Of a stretch of 64,000 bases of DNA, positions 34,501-47,363 are shown piece by piece. The notes under the pieces were generated by a model. That model was not told where the DNA came from, did no database searches, and saw only the letters and a program-made list of their open reading frames with translations. The position numbers were made by a program, and so were the translations under genes. This DNA comes from Trebouxia sp. TZW2008 (lineage: Eukaryota; Chlorophyta; Trebouxiophyceae; Trebouxiales; Trebouxiaceae): NCBI GenBank assembly GCA_002118135.1, contig BDIU01000372.1, forward strand, positions 1 to 64,000, read 5' to 3'. Every line of letters begins with the position of its first letter. The first letter of the stretch is position 1.

Positions 34501-37500
34501 AAGTGCCAAAACTTTTCAAGTTGACTGATTGCTAAAGATCCAGGGCTTCCCTGTCACCCAATTGCAAGCTGTATACACCATCTCCAAGCTGCAGTATATA
34601 CACAATCTTGCGTTGTCTTCGGCTGCTGTCAAGCAGGAATGCGCATGCAGACCAAGGTTTCACGGCAGATCAGTTGTGAGGAGTCATGGCTGCGGCTGCT
34701 GGCCTGGGAGCTGACGCCCATCATGCAGCACCTGCACCACAGCAAGCTTCATCCCAGTGAGCTTTCTGCGTGATGGCTCCTGACTCATGCATCACAGCCT
34801 TACACCTTGCAACACAGCCGAATATGCATCCTGTGGTCACATATATTCCCAAGCAACTGCTGTGCTAAACCCAGCTAGTCATTGACAACAGCAAGCATTG
34901 CCTCCTGCAACTGAATTGTCTGTTCTAGTTTAATGAGCTTTGCAATCATGCTGCATACATTCTTACAGGGCAAGCAAATGATGCAAGCAAATACTGCGCC
35001 AAGGCAGGGCATGACATCAGCATTCATAGGCGACGCAATGATTATCACTTTCATCGTGATCAGGTCAACAGAGGTGACAATAACTATGCATCAATGTGTA
35101 CGACTATGACTGAGCATATACAACATGCTGCTGCTGCTGCCTGCAGGCTCTGAAGATGCACTGCACCTGTTGGTAGACCGGTCAATGCGTGTGGCAGAGA
35201 CCGCCCTGCACAGCTACCGGCAGCAGGACAAGGCAGCAGGGGACAAGGCTGCCCTGCTGCTGCAGGCAGTCAAGCTGCTCAGCCTGCTCAGCAAGTGCGC
35301 CATGCCCAACGGCGGTGATGTGTCAGCTCTCTTTGAGGAGCACATGCGCAATGCTGCCAACAGGCGGTACAGAATGCTGAAGTCTGAGATGCAGCCAACG
35401 CTTCTTGGTGAGGCATTCATGCACTGCTGAAGTCTGAGACGCAGCCTCCAGACCATGATGCATTCTGCATGTGCAGCCTACAGTGCTTGTTGAGGCGCTC
35501 GTGCAGCACTGCATTCTGCATGTGCAGCCTAAATTGCTTAGTGAGGCCTCTATGCATGCCTGCATTCTGCATGTGCAGCCTACTCTTCCCTAGTGAGGCT
35601 TTCAAGCGGCCTTATAGGTGCATGTACAGCCTCCACTTCTTGGCAAGGCGCCTTTGCACTGCCTAGTGAGGCTTGAGTGAGCCACTGCACTCTGCATGTG
35701 CAGCCGTTAGCGCTTGGTGAGGTACTCGAGCACTGCTACATGCTGCATGTGCGGCCTACAGTGCTTGGTGATGCCCTTGTGCACTGCAATGCTTAGCATT
35801 TTAAGCAAGAGCCACGAGCAAATAGAATACCCTTGGTGACTGTGATGTGCAAATCATCCCTGCTGTCCCAATAAAACCTTGCTGCCTGCTGTGATTATCT
35901 GCAAGCTGCCACGCTCTTTTACACCATATCGATCTGATAGCAGGCCCACTGTAACCCTATACCAACTCTTTTGGTGCAAGCTTGGCTTGACGGCAACACG
36001 AACAGTAGCCGAATGAGGTGAAAATTGATTGCAAGGGTCGCAGTCAAAAGGGCAGTCACTTAGCCAATTGCTTTTGTGCATGCTGAGACCTGCGGCTGGA
36101 CTGAGTCTATTCAGAAGAGCTGTCATTCAGCCAATTGTTGTCACGTATGCAGAGAGTCCAAGATTGGAGCCTGGGCAGGCAGCACAGCAGCAGCAAAATC
36201 AGCAGGTCAAGGTGCTGGCGGCGCTGACGCATCAGCTGGTGCAAGATGTTGGTGATGATCAGGACTCGTATCAGCAGGCCTTTGGGACCAGATCCATCTG
36301 CCTGCCTGCTGTCACCTGCAGGTCAGCTGCAGACTCTCAACATGTACATGTGAACTCAAAGCAGACCTCCTTGCTTTTCATTGATCTGGAATGCTTGCCA
36401 TGTACTTTAGGAACGAGTTGCATGTCCTTGTTGTCAAGTCTTTCATGCTGACGCCTTTGTATGATAGGAAGAGGGTGACAAATTTGCCTGTGAATGCATG
36501 CTGTATGTTGGATGCTGAAGGCAATAAGCCCATTGGGTGCAATGCTTTGCTGTCTTTGCAAACCATGTTGGACAGCATTGAGTCTATGCTGCTCTGCCAG
36601 GCGCATCAGGTCTGCTTTAAAAAGTTACAGGCAGCAAAGGCATGCTACATATGTGCAGGGTGTATTGTGTGTTGCTACGGCCTGACATTGAGGTACTGCT
36701 GGCTGGTCCTTACAAGCATGTTGCTGTGGCATGTGCATCAAGTCCCTATGGCCTTCATAGTCCGCAAGAGAGTGCTACATATCTGCAGGGTTTACTGTGT
36801 GTTGCTGCGGCCTGACATCGAGGCTCTGCTAGCTGGCCCTCAAAAGGTGGTTCCCAGTGAAGGTTTCTTCAGGCTTCTAGTGGCTGTGCATCAACTGGAC
36901 AACTTGGCCATCCAGTGGTGCGGAGGCCAGATAGGTGTGCGCTCACATCGCTCCTTCGCCTACTGTGTTTACTGACATACCTGTAGTTGCCGTGCTGTGC
37001 TTATGGCTGTTGAGCTTGTGCGATTAGATATGTTTGCACCACGTGAACCTTGTATATGGGCAGGGCAATTGCATGCCTGACTTCATGTGTGACATGGCTT
37101 TACATGCGTGCCTTTGACTCATTTGATTTGCATGAACCTTGCTGTCACCTGTGTTTACAGCAATAAGGCTGCTCGTGTGGGCCATGCAGTTTCATATCTG
37201 GTTGCTATATTCTCCTTTCTGTCACAAAGCAGACATCCAACATTATAGACTTGACAATTGGTGTCATAGGCTTTGCAGCAGTGGCTTTGTTCATTCGTAA
37301 AGCCAGGAAATACAGCATGCTGCCTCCGCAGATGCAAGGCATTGTACGCTGGCCAGCTTGAGACAGGTCACATCCCAATGCAGGCCATACCCAAAACCAT
37401 TGTAGCTTTGCCGTAAACGCAGCATTTGACAGCGCAATTAATATAGGCAAATGAAGATGCCTAGACCATGGCAATCCTCAAGGCAGCATATTCATGCAAA

Positions 37501-40441
37501 ACATGACATCTGCAGGCTGTGATACCTTTCACATCGCTGCCTGGCATACGACCACAACCCAGATTTTGCCTTAAGATTTCTGTGTTCTTTGCAGGCAGGG
37601 GCCAGGCTTTTGCAGGGGCGGGTGGGGGCCCCATGCTGTTGCCTGTGGTGGAAGACTGGGCCAAGGGCCTGCGCAGCAATCAGTTGCAATGGAGCACCAG
37701 GCTGTTGGGTCAGGAACAGTGGCAGCCCTACTCTTCAGGCCAGGTCAAGCCTTCCTTGTTTTGCTGTACAATTGACAATGTCCTGGACTCGTTTGCTTAC
37801 ATGCCATTGGATTGCAAGCGCAGACTTTGGTTTTGACAGGCATGAACAGCCGTGAGCACAGCCGTGTGATCAATGTCATCAAGGACCGCCTTTCACATTA
37901 GACCATGGCTGGCATGTCATCAATACAGTCCACATGCTACAACGCTTGCTTGACTGCATGCACACCTTATGCAGGTGGTCTCTGATGGAGCTGTCAATAG
38001 CATGGCTTTGAGCTTGGATCCTGACAAGATAGTGTTGGCAGCTCACCCCATGTCATGAAATGTGACATAATCTGTGGTTGTATGCAGAGGTTGTGTAGCT
38101 GGTCTTTGGTGAAGATGTACAGAGCCACGACCTCTAGTGTGGATGCTCACAAGGCAGTGCTGACAGCTCATCCCGTGTCTTGGATGCGCTTTATGAACTA
38201 GAATCTGGCTTGCTTGATTGTATGCAGAGCTTGTATGGCTGGTCTCTGGTGGAATGTACACGCCACTATTTCAAGCACGAATTCTCAATGTTTGCAGCTC
38301 GCTTCCATGACTTTCATGGGGTGTGATGCAATTTGATCACTTGTACGCAGAGCTTGTGTAGCTGGTCACTGGCGGAGCTGTACAGAGCGATCACCTGATC
38401 TGTGGATGCTCAAGGCAGTCTTTGCAGCTCATCAAAGATGAGTCTCATAGAGTATGATGCAAGCTGATTGCATGTATGCAGAGCTTGTGTAGCTGGTCTC
38501 TGGTGGAGTTGTACAGAGCCATGACTTCAAGTGTGGATGCTCACAAGGCAGTGCTAGCAGCTCATCCCATGTATGCTAATCTCATGGAGCGAGCGCTTGC
38601 CAAAGTAGTGCTGCAGCACGTCACCACTCTTGAGAAGTTCTGCCAGGTGAGGCTGGTCTGCTGTGTGCATGAAATCATGCTTGACGTGTCATACAGCGTC
38701 ACACAGCTCACCCCCTGTGTCCGTGTAACCCTGCATTTGGTCTCTAATAGAGTTTAAATTGTGTCTTGGGCCCCTGGTGAGTCTCTGAAAGGACGCTAGA
38801 CGTAAACAAACAAACGATACAATGCTGTCAACCTAGCTTGCAGATTTCTGACAGCTCAAGTGTTTCTGTCCTGCAGGCTGAGCTGCCTAACTCGCAATCC
38901 AGCAAGATCATTCAGCCCCTGAGGGCGCTCAAGAACAGGCAGCAGCCAGCACAGCTAGGGCAGGGCCCCTCTGATGGAGCCCCTGCAGCCTCAGCCCGCC
39001 TGTGTGCCTACCTGAATGACATGCGGGAGCTGCGCACTAAGCAGGGCGAGCTCACAGCTGCCTTCAAGGCTTGTGTTCCTCCTGCTTGGTGGGGCACAGA
39101 TGCTGGCTATAAGAGCCAGCTTGGTGATAGATTCAAGATGTGCCAGGTATAGCCTTCCCTCAATCGTGACACAACAAAGATCACTAAGCAAGTGAGCTAC
39201 ACGTCCTACAGAGCTATGCCTGCGCATGCTGTCAATTCTGTATGACTTCTGTGATCTCTGTTCTGTCAGACGTGCTGACCTTTGCAAGGGACAGTGCTGG
39301 CGTATATCAGCTTGGCTTTGACATTGCTCTGACAAGATTTGCTGCAATGTGATGCACAATTTTTGCAAAAAGTCTGAGAGAGTCTGTGCAATCGGGTAGT
39401 GTTCTGATCTTAGTAACTAGACGCTGTTTTGTAACAGGTTGACATAGAGAGATCATATGCTCTGGTTCTGCACAAGCTGGTACGCCGTGTGAATGGCAAG
39501 TTGACGCAGTCGCTGCGGCAAGCGCTCGACGAACAGCTGTCCATGGACACGAACCGTGAACTGAGCAGCCAGACAGTCGCGGCCCTGTACGGCAGTGATC
39601 AGACTGTGGCGCGCTTACAACCGCTGACCAACATGTATCAGGTGCAGCTAGCACAAATGGCGGGCTTGCTAGACGTCAGAGTGTTCCGTCGAGTCGCGAG
39701 GGAACTCTGGAACGCCGCTGCAGGGGTGAGATCCTTCCCGCCAAACATTGCCGCCCTAAGTATTGAGGCTTGAACTGTCCTTTTGCTTCATTAAGTCCTT
39801 TGCACAAGGTTGCCTTTTGCCCCTGACACTGCTGTTTTGCCTGTGCAGCATCTGCATGAGGTGCTGACGGCAACAGAGGCTGGCAGAGACAGCGACATCA
39901 ACAACAGCATGGAGAACATCATGCCTAGAGTCAAGCTCATTGATGCCAGCCTCAAGGTGTGTGCACAAGCGCCACATATGTTTTTCAGTTCCAGCTGCGA
40001 GCATCTGGAACACACAAAGCTTCATGCCTTAACACAACATCGCGCAATTTCTTGCCAAAGCATTATGATGTTTAGGCAAGTTGCCTCCTGCGAGCTGTCA
40101 AGTCAGATCATGACAGACTATTTCCAGAAGTTTGCTGACAATGTCTGTGTACTTGCAGCATGTGTCAGAGTTCTTCGTGACATCAGCCAACGCAGCTCTG
40201 TCAAAGTCAGACGAGCCAGAAAAGGTAAAGCCCTACAGCATGCCATTCCTTTATTGCTTGCAGCCCAACTTCGAACCAACAAATTTTGCACAACAGACAT
40301 TCTATGCAGCTAAGTCTTGTGACCAGCCTGTCTTTTCTGACAGCATCTTTCGCTATGCAGGTCAAGAAGCTGCGCCGCATGCTGTCTGTATTCACACTGC
40401 AGGATCAAGAAGCAGTTGATTCTTTTGACTGCTCGCCATAG
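31543..40441 (+). CDS. Large protein with Munc13/PATROL1-like (DUF810/MUN) C-terminus
   Basis: Exons with consistent phase are 31543-31677, 31919-32016, 32165-32199, 32356-32475 (GC donor), 32685-32791, 33115-33364, 33420-33500 (tentative), 33689-33835, 34141-34229, 34538-34570, 34651-34756, 35147-35407, 36153-36321 and 36789-36846. A gap with at least one missing exon follows, then an exon ending at 37743 (start about 37586 or 37607), 38482-38646, 38877-39146, 39438-39725, 39849-39956, 40159-40224 and 40361-40441. The N-terminal half is Pro/Ala/Ser-rich and disordered. Helical blocks follow (ALHLLVDRSMRVAETALHSY, HPMYANLMERALAKVVLQHV, VFRRVARELWNAAAGHLHEV, VSEFFVTSAN), ending LRRMLSVFTLQD. 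The C-terminal order resembles plant PATROL1/Munc13-like tethering proteins, which act in membrane traffic. The family call is tentative. Several exon edges are tandemly duplicated. Confidence 0.7.
35408..35800 (+). repeat. Minisatellite of an exon end plus its splice donor
   Basis: The 3' end of exon 35147-35407 (..MQPTLLG and GTGAGGC) is followed by six or seven units of about 50-65 bp. Each carries a version of gcatgtgcagccta, cttcttg and a donor-like GTGAGG. Several units keep a GT or GC at the donor position. Confidence 0.9.
36640..36720 (+). repeat. Upstream copy of MUN-like exon 36789-36846
   Basis: An acceptor-like gtgcag and a near copy of the exon (VYCVLLRPDIEALLAGP, here VYCVLLRPDIEVLLAGP) lie about 140 bp before the intact exon. 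Confidence 0.85.
37972..38470 (+). repeat. Four decayed copies of the 5' part of MUN-like exon 38482-38646
   Basis: Units near 37976-38060, 38090-38210, 38225-38330 and 38346-38460 repeat tatgcagagcttgtgtagctggtctctgg through gtggatgctcacaaggcagtgctagcagctcatccc, with a period of about 125 bp. The fifth and last copy is the intact exon encoding WSLVELYRAMTSSVDAHKAV. Confidence 0.92.
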
Positions 40442-41875
40442 CTGGCTGGAGCAAAAGCTTGACGGCCTCTGCTTGTCTGGACCATAACTTGCAATTAATA
40501 TTGCTAGTGCATCAGCTGCTCTCGAAGCTGAAGCAGCCCACTGAATCCCCTCTTCATCTTGAATGAATTCTTTTGTGCCAAACGAATCTGTTGATACTGA
40601 GCAGCCTGTGTGTGCTGTTGGCAGCTCAAGTTGAATGCGTGTTGAATGAGTGTGAGAGATGCAGTAGGGGTTGGATTCTGTCATTTGATTGTGCTTTGAT
40701 GTTACACTCAAACTATAGCAGCTAGACCTGTTTGGACTTTCAGGCAGGTGATCATATAAAGCCAACAATGAGCAGTGCTACAGGCTGATCAAAGGATTGA
40801 GCTGTTGGAAATAAATGCTTTACTGGCTCACTTGCATGTTCTGACATCAGGCGATCAATATACAGACTAGACTCAAGCGGTGATTCAGGTGTGTACATAG
40901 CTGCCGCAGTGTAAATTGCACAAGCTGTTGTTCCAAACTAGCAAAGCAAAGATTGAATGTGCATACCAGCCGCTCAGCAGCAACCTGCGGTCTCTATTCT
41001 GTAATCATCATATGTATATTCATCATCAGGCTGTTGTGCCCTTTAAGCCTTCCATTGCTTGGATCAACAAGGCTTGATCATGTGCTTATGTCACAAACTC
41101 ACTCTCAAAAAGCTCCTCAGCCAAGCTGTCGCAGGCAGCACCCAACTCTGCATGGCAACACCTTTTTGGAACCTGCTGTTGACATGACGCCATGCCAAAT
41201 GCAGCTGCAACTGCATGTTAAAATGGAGGACATATGACATTCTAAGCAGATACCACCGCAGGAGCAGGCTTTTAGCATGTGCATGCATCACAAATGGCTC
41301 AGCGCATGACATTAGGCACAATTATTGTCAGCAACCTGCCAGAGCTGCAAGCTACCTCTGCTTCAGGCAAACAAAACACTTCTTCTGCTGAGTCAGTCAT
41401 ATATATATGATAAAGCTACAATGTTTGTGCTGCATTGTGCAGACAATAATGCTCATAAGATCAAAGACATCGAAGAGATCATGCAGAACATAACACACCT
41501 GCAGCGCTCTGTTGCAGCACATCATCAAGCAGCATGTCCGCAACGCTCTCCACCACCTGCATGACACACACACATGTCAAGATCATATGCTTACCCCCTT
41601 GTGTACCTACAACCTATGCAAACAAGCATTGTGTGTGTTTGCAACCCCAGCAAGCATGCATGCAGGCGTCTCTGACATGCTCAAATGCAGACTTGTGGCT
41701 GCTGATCTATTGCAAGCATACACATTTGTACAGCTTGTATGGACAGCACTTTGTGTCGGTCATGCCCACACAATGTCTCCTCAATCATCAGCAGCTTGGT
41801 GGGACATCTCAGCTTTTACAGACTTGCTGCAGGTGAACAACATGTCTGCATGAGCCAAACGGCTTCAATCTTAAG
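40442..41875. other. Convergent region, no gene assigned
   Basis: It lies between the stop codons of the MUN-like gene and the Gln-rich gene. Short plus-strand segments at 41440-41580 (KDIEEIMQNITHLQ, then QHIIKQHVRNALHHLHD in another frame) and 41720-41830 are flanked by plausible splice sites. They could be exons of a small unrecognised gene. I could not link them. Confidence 0.4.
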
Positions 41876-44800
41876 CTATACCCGAGTGGGGTCAAAATCT
41901 ATGTGGCTGCTCCCAATGCAAGCTCTGTCAAAGGCCCTCTGATGGTTAAGGTAAGCTCGCCGATGAGCTAGGATCCGATGCACATCAGTATCAGAAAGAG
42001 CGCCTTTGACTTCATGCTGCTTGGTTCGCTCTGTCAGAGCAAGCGCTTCTGTCACACTTGTCACTGGCAGTGACCCCTGCAGCACACTGCCATCATTACC
42101 ACATCATGACAGCAAACTCTAGCAAGCATGCGATGTATTGTGATAGTTGGGGCGACATTGCCATGCAAACAGGGCATGATGCCACTAGCACAGCAAAGAT
42201 GCTTTGTGTTGCAGAGCCATCCCTTCTGCTAAATAACAGCAATGGCAGATGCTGACCGGGTGCAACAGTCTCCAAAGTAGCACATGCTAACAGTACTGAC
42301 TGCAGAGCGCGACAAGAATGAAGCAGGACTGACGCAGCCATTGCAACCTTTCGATGGAAATTCTGTATCACATGTTGAACGCAACATCATCAACACTGAC
42401 CTGCTCATGTGCTTGGACTTCCAGGCACCTTGTATCAGCACTGCATGGCTGTTGTGCCCCATTCGCCTCAGCATCAGCAGCACCTTCAAGCACAGCTGCA
42501 TGAGCAACCTTGCCAGCAGTTGCTTGTGCAGATTTTGTACACCCCTCAGGCCATTTTCCAGCTGCCTGACTGTCAGCATGGGTGCCAATTGCCAAATCTG
42601 CCTCAAAACGGCCTGGCAGCTCAGCTGAGTCTGAGTCTTGGCCAAGGCAAGCTTCTGAGGCTTGAGTCAGGCCATGACTCAAGCTGACTAACCCCAGCTG
42701 AGGTGATGAGACCTGATCAGCATCCAATGGTGTGTTGCTGTCGGCGGCTGTCTCAGCATCAGAATGTGCCTTGTCTGTCCTGTGTGTGAGCGTGAGCTGG
42801 CTCTCCACAGCAGCGATGAGGCCTTGCATGTGCTGCTGGAGATGAGTCAGCTTCTGCCACGCTTCTGCCTCGCTAGGGTCCTCTAGGTCAGCTGGAGAAT
42901 CAGCAGCAGCGGGACCTACAACATCTGAGCACACAATCAATGGAATGACAGTGTCTGCTTGCTGTTGCATGCAAGTCTTTGGAAACACATCCAGGCTTGT
43001 CAAATGCGTTCGCCATGAGAACGTAATGAACACAGCATAACATCAGCATCACACAGCTGTAAAGGTGTTCACGCTGTGCTGAAGTAGCCAAGTATCTGCT
43101 CTTTAAATGCACAATTGCACTAGCATTGAAAATGCATAATTGCAGGGATCATGAGGGCGAGGCTATGCCACGCTATTTATTGTTTATTACTTACTTATTT
43201 ATTTATTGTTATGCCATGCAAGTACAATTTTAGGTGACATATCATTGTCGCTTAATACCCTTGCATTGCAGATGAAGACAAGCTTTGGGCTAGCATATGC
43301 AGCAGTCAGCACAGGCAACAGTGTGAACCAGTAAAGTTGCCAATGCCACACCAATACAAATTGCTTGCAGAAAACATCGTGGTGCAGCCGCAAGGGTGCT
43401 GATGCATTTATTGACCCTGTGACTCAGGCAATTCTGTAACACATGCACGCAGACAAGTGCAAAGGCCTGATTGTCAAGACATGGCAACAAAACGTCACCT
43501 GGATGTACAGCAGGGAGTGCATTCCCGCCATCTTGCTCCTTTGCTGGCTTCTGCACCCAAGTAGGCTTCCCGCCAAAAGCGTGCCGCTTGACCAAACCTT
43601 GCCTAGCAGCTGCCTGCACAAGATACTGCTGCCGCCGCCTTGCAGCCCCAGCTGTGGCACTGTCAGTCTTGTACACACCACAGCTATGGCCAGCTTCCTG
43701 TATGGCAGCTGGCTGCAGCTGTGGAGCCTCGTGCACAGCTGTGGCCTGCCGCTGCATGGCCTCCTCAGGCTGTGAGGCAGCAGCTCTGCGCTGACGCTTT
43801 GCATGCTGTGGTCTGGGACTCGCCACCGTTTGGATTCGAGCAAGGGCTTCTTGCAGCAGCTCCCTGGCAGTGGGTCGGGGGCTGAACCCACCGCCCCTGT
43901 CAAAAGCCCCTGCCTGCCTTTGAGTTGTGGCATGCACTGTCAGGTTATCATCCCAATCTGGCCTTTGCCGCCGTCTGGCTGGTGTCACACCTGCAGTGAA
44001 TCACTATAGAAGTGATGATAACAACAATTTTTCACACACAATCAGATTCTCATAATCATAAATTTCACTTTCTAGCAAACATGCTTGGTGTTTGCGGCGC
44101 AATAGCTGTCTTGCCAGGCAGGCTTGTTGTGACCGTCACGGTAAGGTCGTCTGGTGTCCAGCACACACAGTACTCAATACAAACGTTGCAATGCGCAAGC
44201 ACTTGAGAGTACAGATCACTGAGGTGCAAGGCAAATTGCGAGATACGCACTGCGTTGCTGCCAACATGGTGACCGCAACATGCAAGTGCTGTAGAGAGTC
44301 TATCACTGAATTCACTGGAGCGTGTGGTGATTCACTGCACACCTGTGCTAGGCTTGGTGGGTATCATGGGCCCATGCTTGTACAGCCGCCGCTGCGCAGC
44401 CACATGCCTCCTCTGTCCTTGATTTTGATCTATCCCTTGCATCTGATGCTGTGGCGTTCTGCCCTGCATATGGTGCTGTGGCATTGTGCCTTGCACGTGG
44501 TGCTGTGGCACTGTGCCTTGCATCTGGTGCTGTGGCATTTGACCCTGCATCTGGTGCTGTGGCACTGTGCCTTGCATATGATGCTGTGGCGTTTGGCCCT
44601 GCATGTGATGCTGTGGCATTTGGCCCTGCATCTGGTGCTGTGGCACTGTGCCCTGCATCTGGTGCTGTGGCGTTTGGCCCTGCATTTCATGCTGCAGCAG
44701 TGCATGTTGCCTATGATGCTGTGGCATTGCGCCTGCTTGCGCTTGTCCCCTCTCTTGCTGCTGCTGTGTCAAGTGAGCCTCGCTCTGCTCCTCTTGATGG

Positions 44801-46912
44801 TGTTGGGACCCTGGACCAGCCTGGTACTGCCTCTGTTGCCGGGACTTGAAGCGTAGGCCAGATTGCTCCTGCTGCTGATTGTGCATCCCCAGAGGCCAGA
44901 TCTGTGGCCAGCTAGCCTCTGGTTGCAAGTCCTCGATCTCCACCACAGGACCATTGCGATCCTGAGAAGACTGTAGTTCACTATTGCTGTGATGCAGCCT
45001 AGAGCCTTGCTGGGTACTGCGCATTCCATCCGTGCTACATTGCGCAGCCAAATTGCGCTGGGCACCATGCTGTGCATGCTGAGACTCATTTCTCTGTGAC
45101 TGTGCCTGATGTGGCTTCTGTTCTTCTCTGTGATCCTTTCCTACACTGTTGCTAATGCCTGCTGTTACACCTGCCCTAGGCTCACTTGAAGCTTCAGCAT
45201 GTGCAGCACAAATCCTGTGATGTGTTGTGTCTGTTGGCTGTTGAGAATCTTGCAAGGCAGACTGCAGCACCGCAACAGCCTGCTGAATGTGGCTCTGCCA
45301 TGCTTGCAGGGGTCCAGGGCTACTTACGTCATTCAGCACTTTGCCTGAGGCAGTGCTGCCCTGTGTGCCGTCTGCCCGACTGCCATGTGACTCCCTGCCA
45401 GCTGCGGGCTGTAGCTGTGCTGACACTGTGCCTCGCCCAGCATGATTTGACTTCAAAACACTCTTGCCAGTGTGTAATTGCTGCTGCTGATGCTGCTGCT
45501 GCTGCTGCTGCTGCTGATGTACAGCTGCAGGTGAACCAGTAGAATCAGTCACAGCTGTTGCAGCATAACATGCATCAGCGGGACCAGGCAGGCACTTGCT
45601 GGCTTTTGACTGACTAGATGATTGCAATCCAGCATGCTGGACAACAGCATTGACTGCTGCACACAGAGTGTTGTACAGCTCTGGCTGCGCTGTCATGCTT
45701 GTTTCCTGTACTGCATCTGAGCTTGATGATACTTCAAGCTTGCCAGAAGGCAACTCTCTAGCAATTTTCAAAAGCCCATGTACAGCTGCTGAGTTTGATG
45801 GTCTTTCTATGCTGTCAAAAGCCACCTCACTGTTTGCAGCATGAGCACCAGGGACTTGTGGAAGTTGATGAATCAGCTGTGCTGCAGTACTTTCAGGAAA
45901 ATTACGCTGAGCAGCTGTCTTAGTCTGCTGTCTACTGCTCAAGGCATCAGCAGCAACTGCAGGTGCTGGGTGCTCTGTTGCAGTCCGAGGTACAACAGCA
46001 GGAGTGACTGGGGCTGGCTCTGAGGTGTGATTCTGAGCAGGCATGTAAGCCTTGATTGGCTGATGTCGGTTCCAATGCTCAGTGTGTGCTGCTGTGGCAA
46101 AAAGGGCAGCAGAGGCGGCAGGGACAGTGTGCTGCTTGGCAGGTGCTGGTTGCATGACAGCTGAAGGGTGACAGGCCGCATCAGAGTCGTGCCCTTGCAG
46201 CAACCGCTCCAAAGCGCCCTGCACAGCAAGTGCATGCAAACTTCTGATCACAAGGCGCAAGCAACATCAGCATTTCAACAATCACCATCACAATTGAAGG
46301 CATACTCTCTGCATTGATTTGCAGCTGATGCAAGGTAAACTCGTTGGCAGTGACAACAAAGCTGCAGACTTTATCATAACTGTTGCATGTGTCGCATTGT
46401 ATGCTGACAAACAATGCTTACTAGAGGCATTAGGATGTATGCATAGCTTGCAGTTTTCATACCTGCTGAGCCTGTATCTGGCAAGACTGTTGCTCCAGCA
46501 AGCTTGCCATTTGCTGTGTCTGCTTGGCCACCAGAGCATTTGAGGTCTGCATAAATACACATGCTTCTGCAAACTGATTGCCAGGTAAGTTGCTTTGCCA
46601 TTGCAAAGAGCATTTGAGCAGCCACTGAGATGCCAGCAACAGGAGGCAGACTAGGTCTAGACAAGGCTTGAGGCAGACCTGCTGAAGTGAGCCATATGAT
46701 GGCAGCACCCTCAGAGCCCTGGTATGATGTGGAGCGAGGCCGAGAGCAATATGCTGTTTTGCGGTAGCTGTTGCCAATGCCAAGCGCTTTTCGTACTCGC
46801 TGCCACAGATGCATTGTGCAATCTTGTGTGAAGAGTCAGCGAGGGCACCTTGCAGAGCTGCAGCTGACACCCATGCAGGCTGCAGGCACAGGTCTCGGTC
46901 AGATTGCTGCAT
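41876..46912 (-). CDS. Glutamine-rich repeat protein of unknown function (6 exons, 1132 aa)
   Basis: Exons 46709-46912, 46463-46573, 44343-46218 (1876 bp), 43499-43990, 42401-42915 and 41876-42076 join in phase. An extra exon between the last two is possible. The N-terminus is helical (QGALADSSHKIAQCICGSEY, and a coiled-coil-like ALVAKQTQQMASLLEQQS). The long exon is low-complexity, rich in Gln, Ser, Ala and His. It has a poly-Gln run and nine tandem nonapeptides of the form MQG-x-x-PQH-x. Exon 4 has a conserved-looking patch (PDWDDNL, RELLQEALARI) and basic repeats. Exon 5 is acidic and helical (DPSEAEAWQKLTHLQQHMQG). The C-terminus is SLPVTSVTEALALTERTKQ through HIDFDPTRV. I do not recognise the family; a nuclear regulatory or scaffold role would fit such composition but is not shown. 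Confidence 0.7.
44443..44685 (-). repeat. Nine tandem 27-bp coding repeats (nonapeptide MQGxxPQHx)
   Basis: Nine in-frame units of exactly 27 bp encode variants such as MQGQTPQHQ, MQGTVPQHQ and MQGQMPQHH. Differences are concentrated at positions 4, 5 and 9. A partial tenth unit follows on the protein side (MQGID). Confidence 0.95.
45478..45519 (-). repeat. CAG repeat coding poly-glutamine
   Basis: Runs of CTG on the plus strand, read as CAG in the reverse-strand gene, encode a glutamine tract with one His interruption. This is a typical unstable trinucleotide tract. Confidence 0.9.
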
Positions 46913-47363
46913 GTCGAAGATTCCTCAGCGAAGCTCAAGCCACGCACCTGTGGTAAGGTCATGGCTTCGGTCATCCGGTCTTGGCGTTCAAGTGGTTGAC
47001 AACATGCTGCGCTCACTGTGTCCACTGAGCAGTCAAAGCAACTCTTGGCGCCGGCTCAAGCGCGTGAAGATTTGCAAAGCATCATACCAAGAAGTTGAGC
47101 TGGCTGTCAGCGTGCAGCTGCGTGCGCAACGCCACAGTCACTCGACTGAAGAAGCAAATTGGTCAACAACAAAAGTTTTGACTCGATTTGTAACATCGTC
47201 CAGCTTTGAACACCGTCTTCGACAGCTTGTTGACGAGTCGTCGCAAGGCTTGCGCAGCGGAAGCTCTGAAGGCTGCTGTGGTGTCGCAGCAGCCGAGTCT
47301 CGAAGTCGGCGGGAACGACAGTTCACGCAAGCGCTGTTGGGAGTAGCCTGCAGTTTGTGCAAA
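46913..47363. other. Intergenic region upstream of the Gln-rich gene
   Basis: It presumably contains the Gln-rich gene promoter. A plus-strand open stretch crosses it without recognisable content. Confidence 0.5.

Noticed and set aside
41440..41850. Possible small plus-strand gene in the convergent gap
   Set aside because: Segments with plausible splice sites exist but could not be joined in one frame or matched to a family.
44092..44856. Long plus-strand open frame rich in Leu, His and Trp
   Set aside because: It is the antisense of the 27-bp repeat array and glutamine-rich exon of the reverse-strand gene, and its repeats merely mirror that array.
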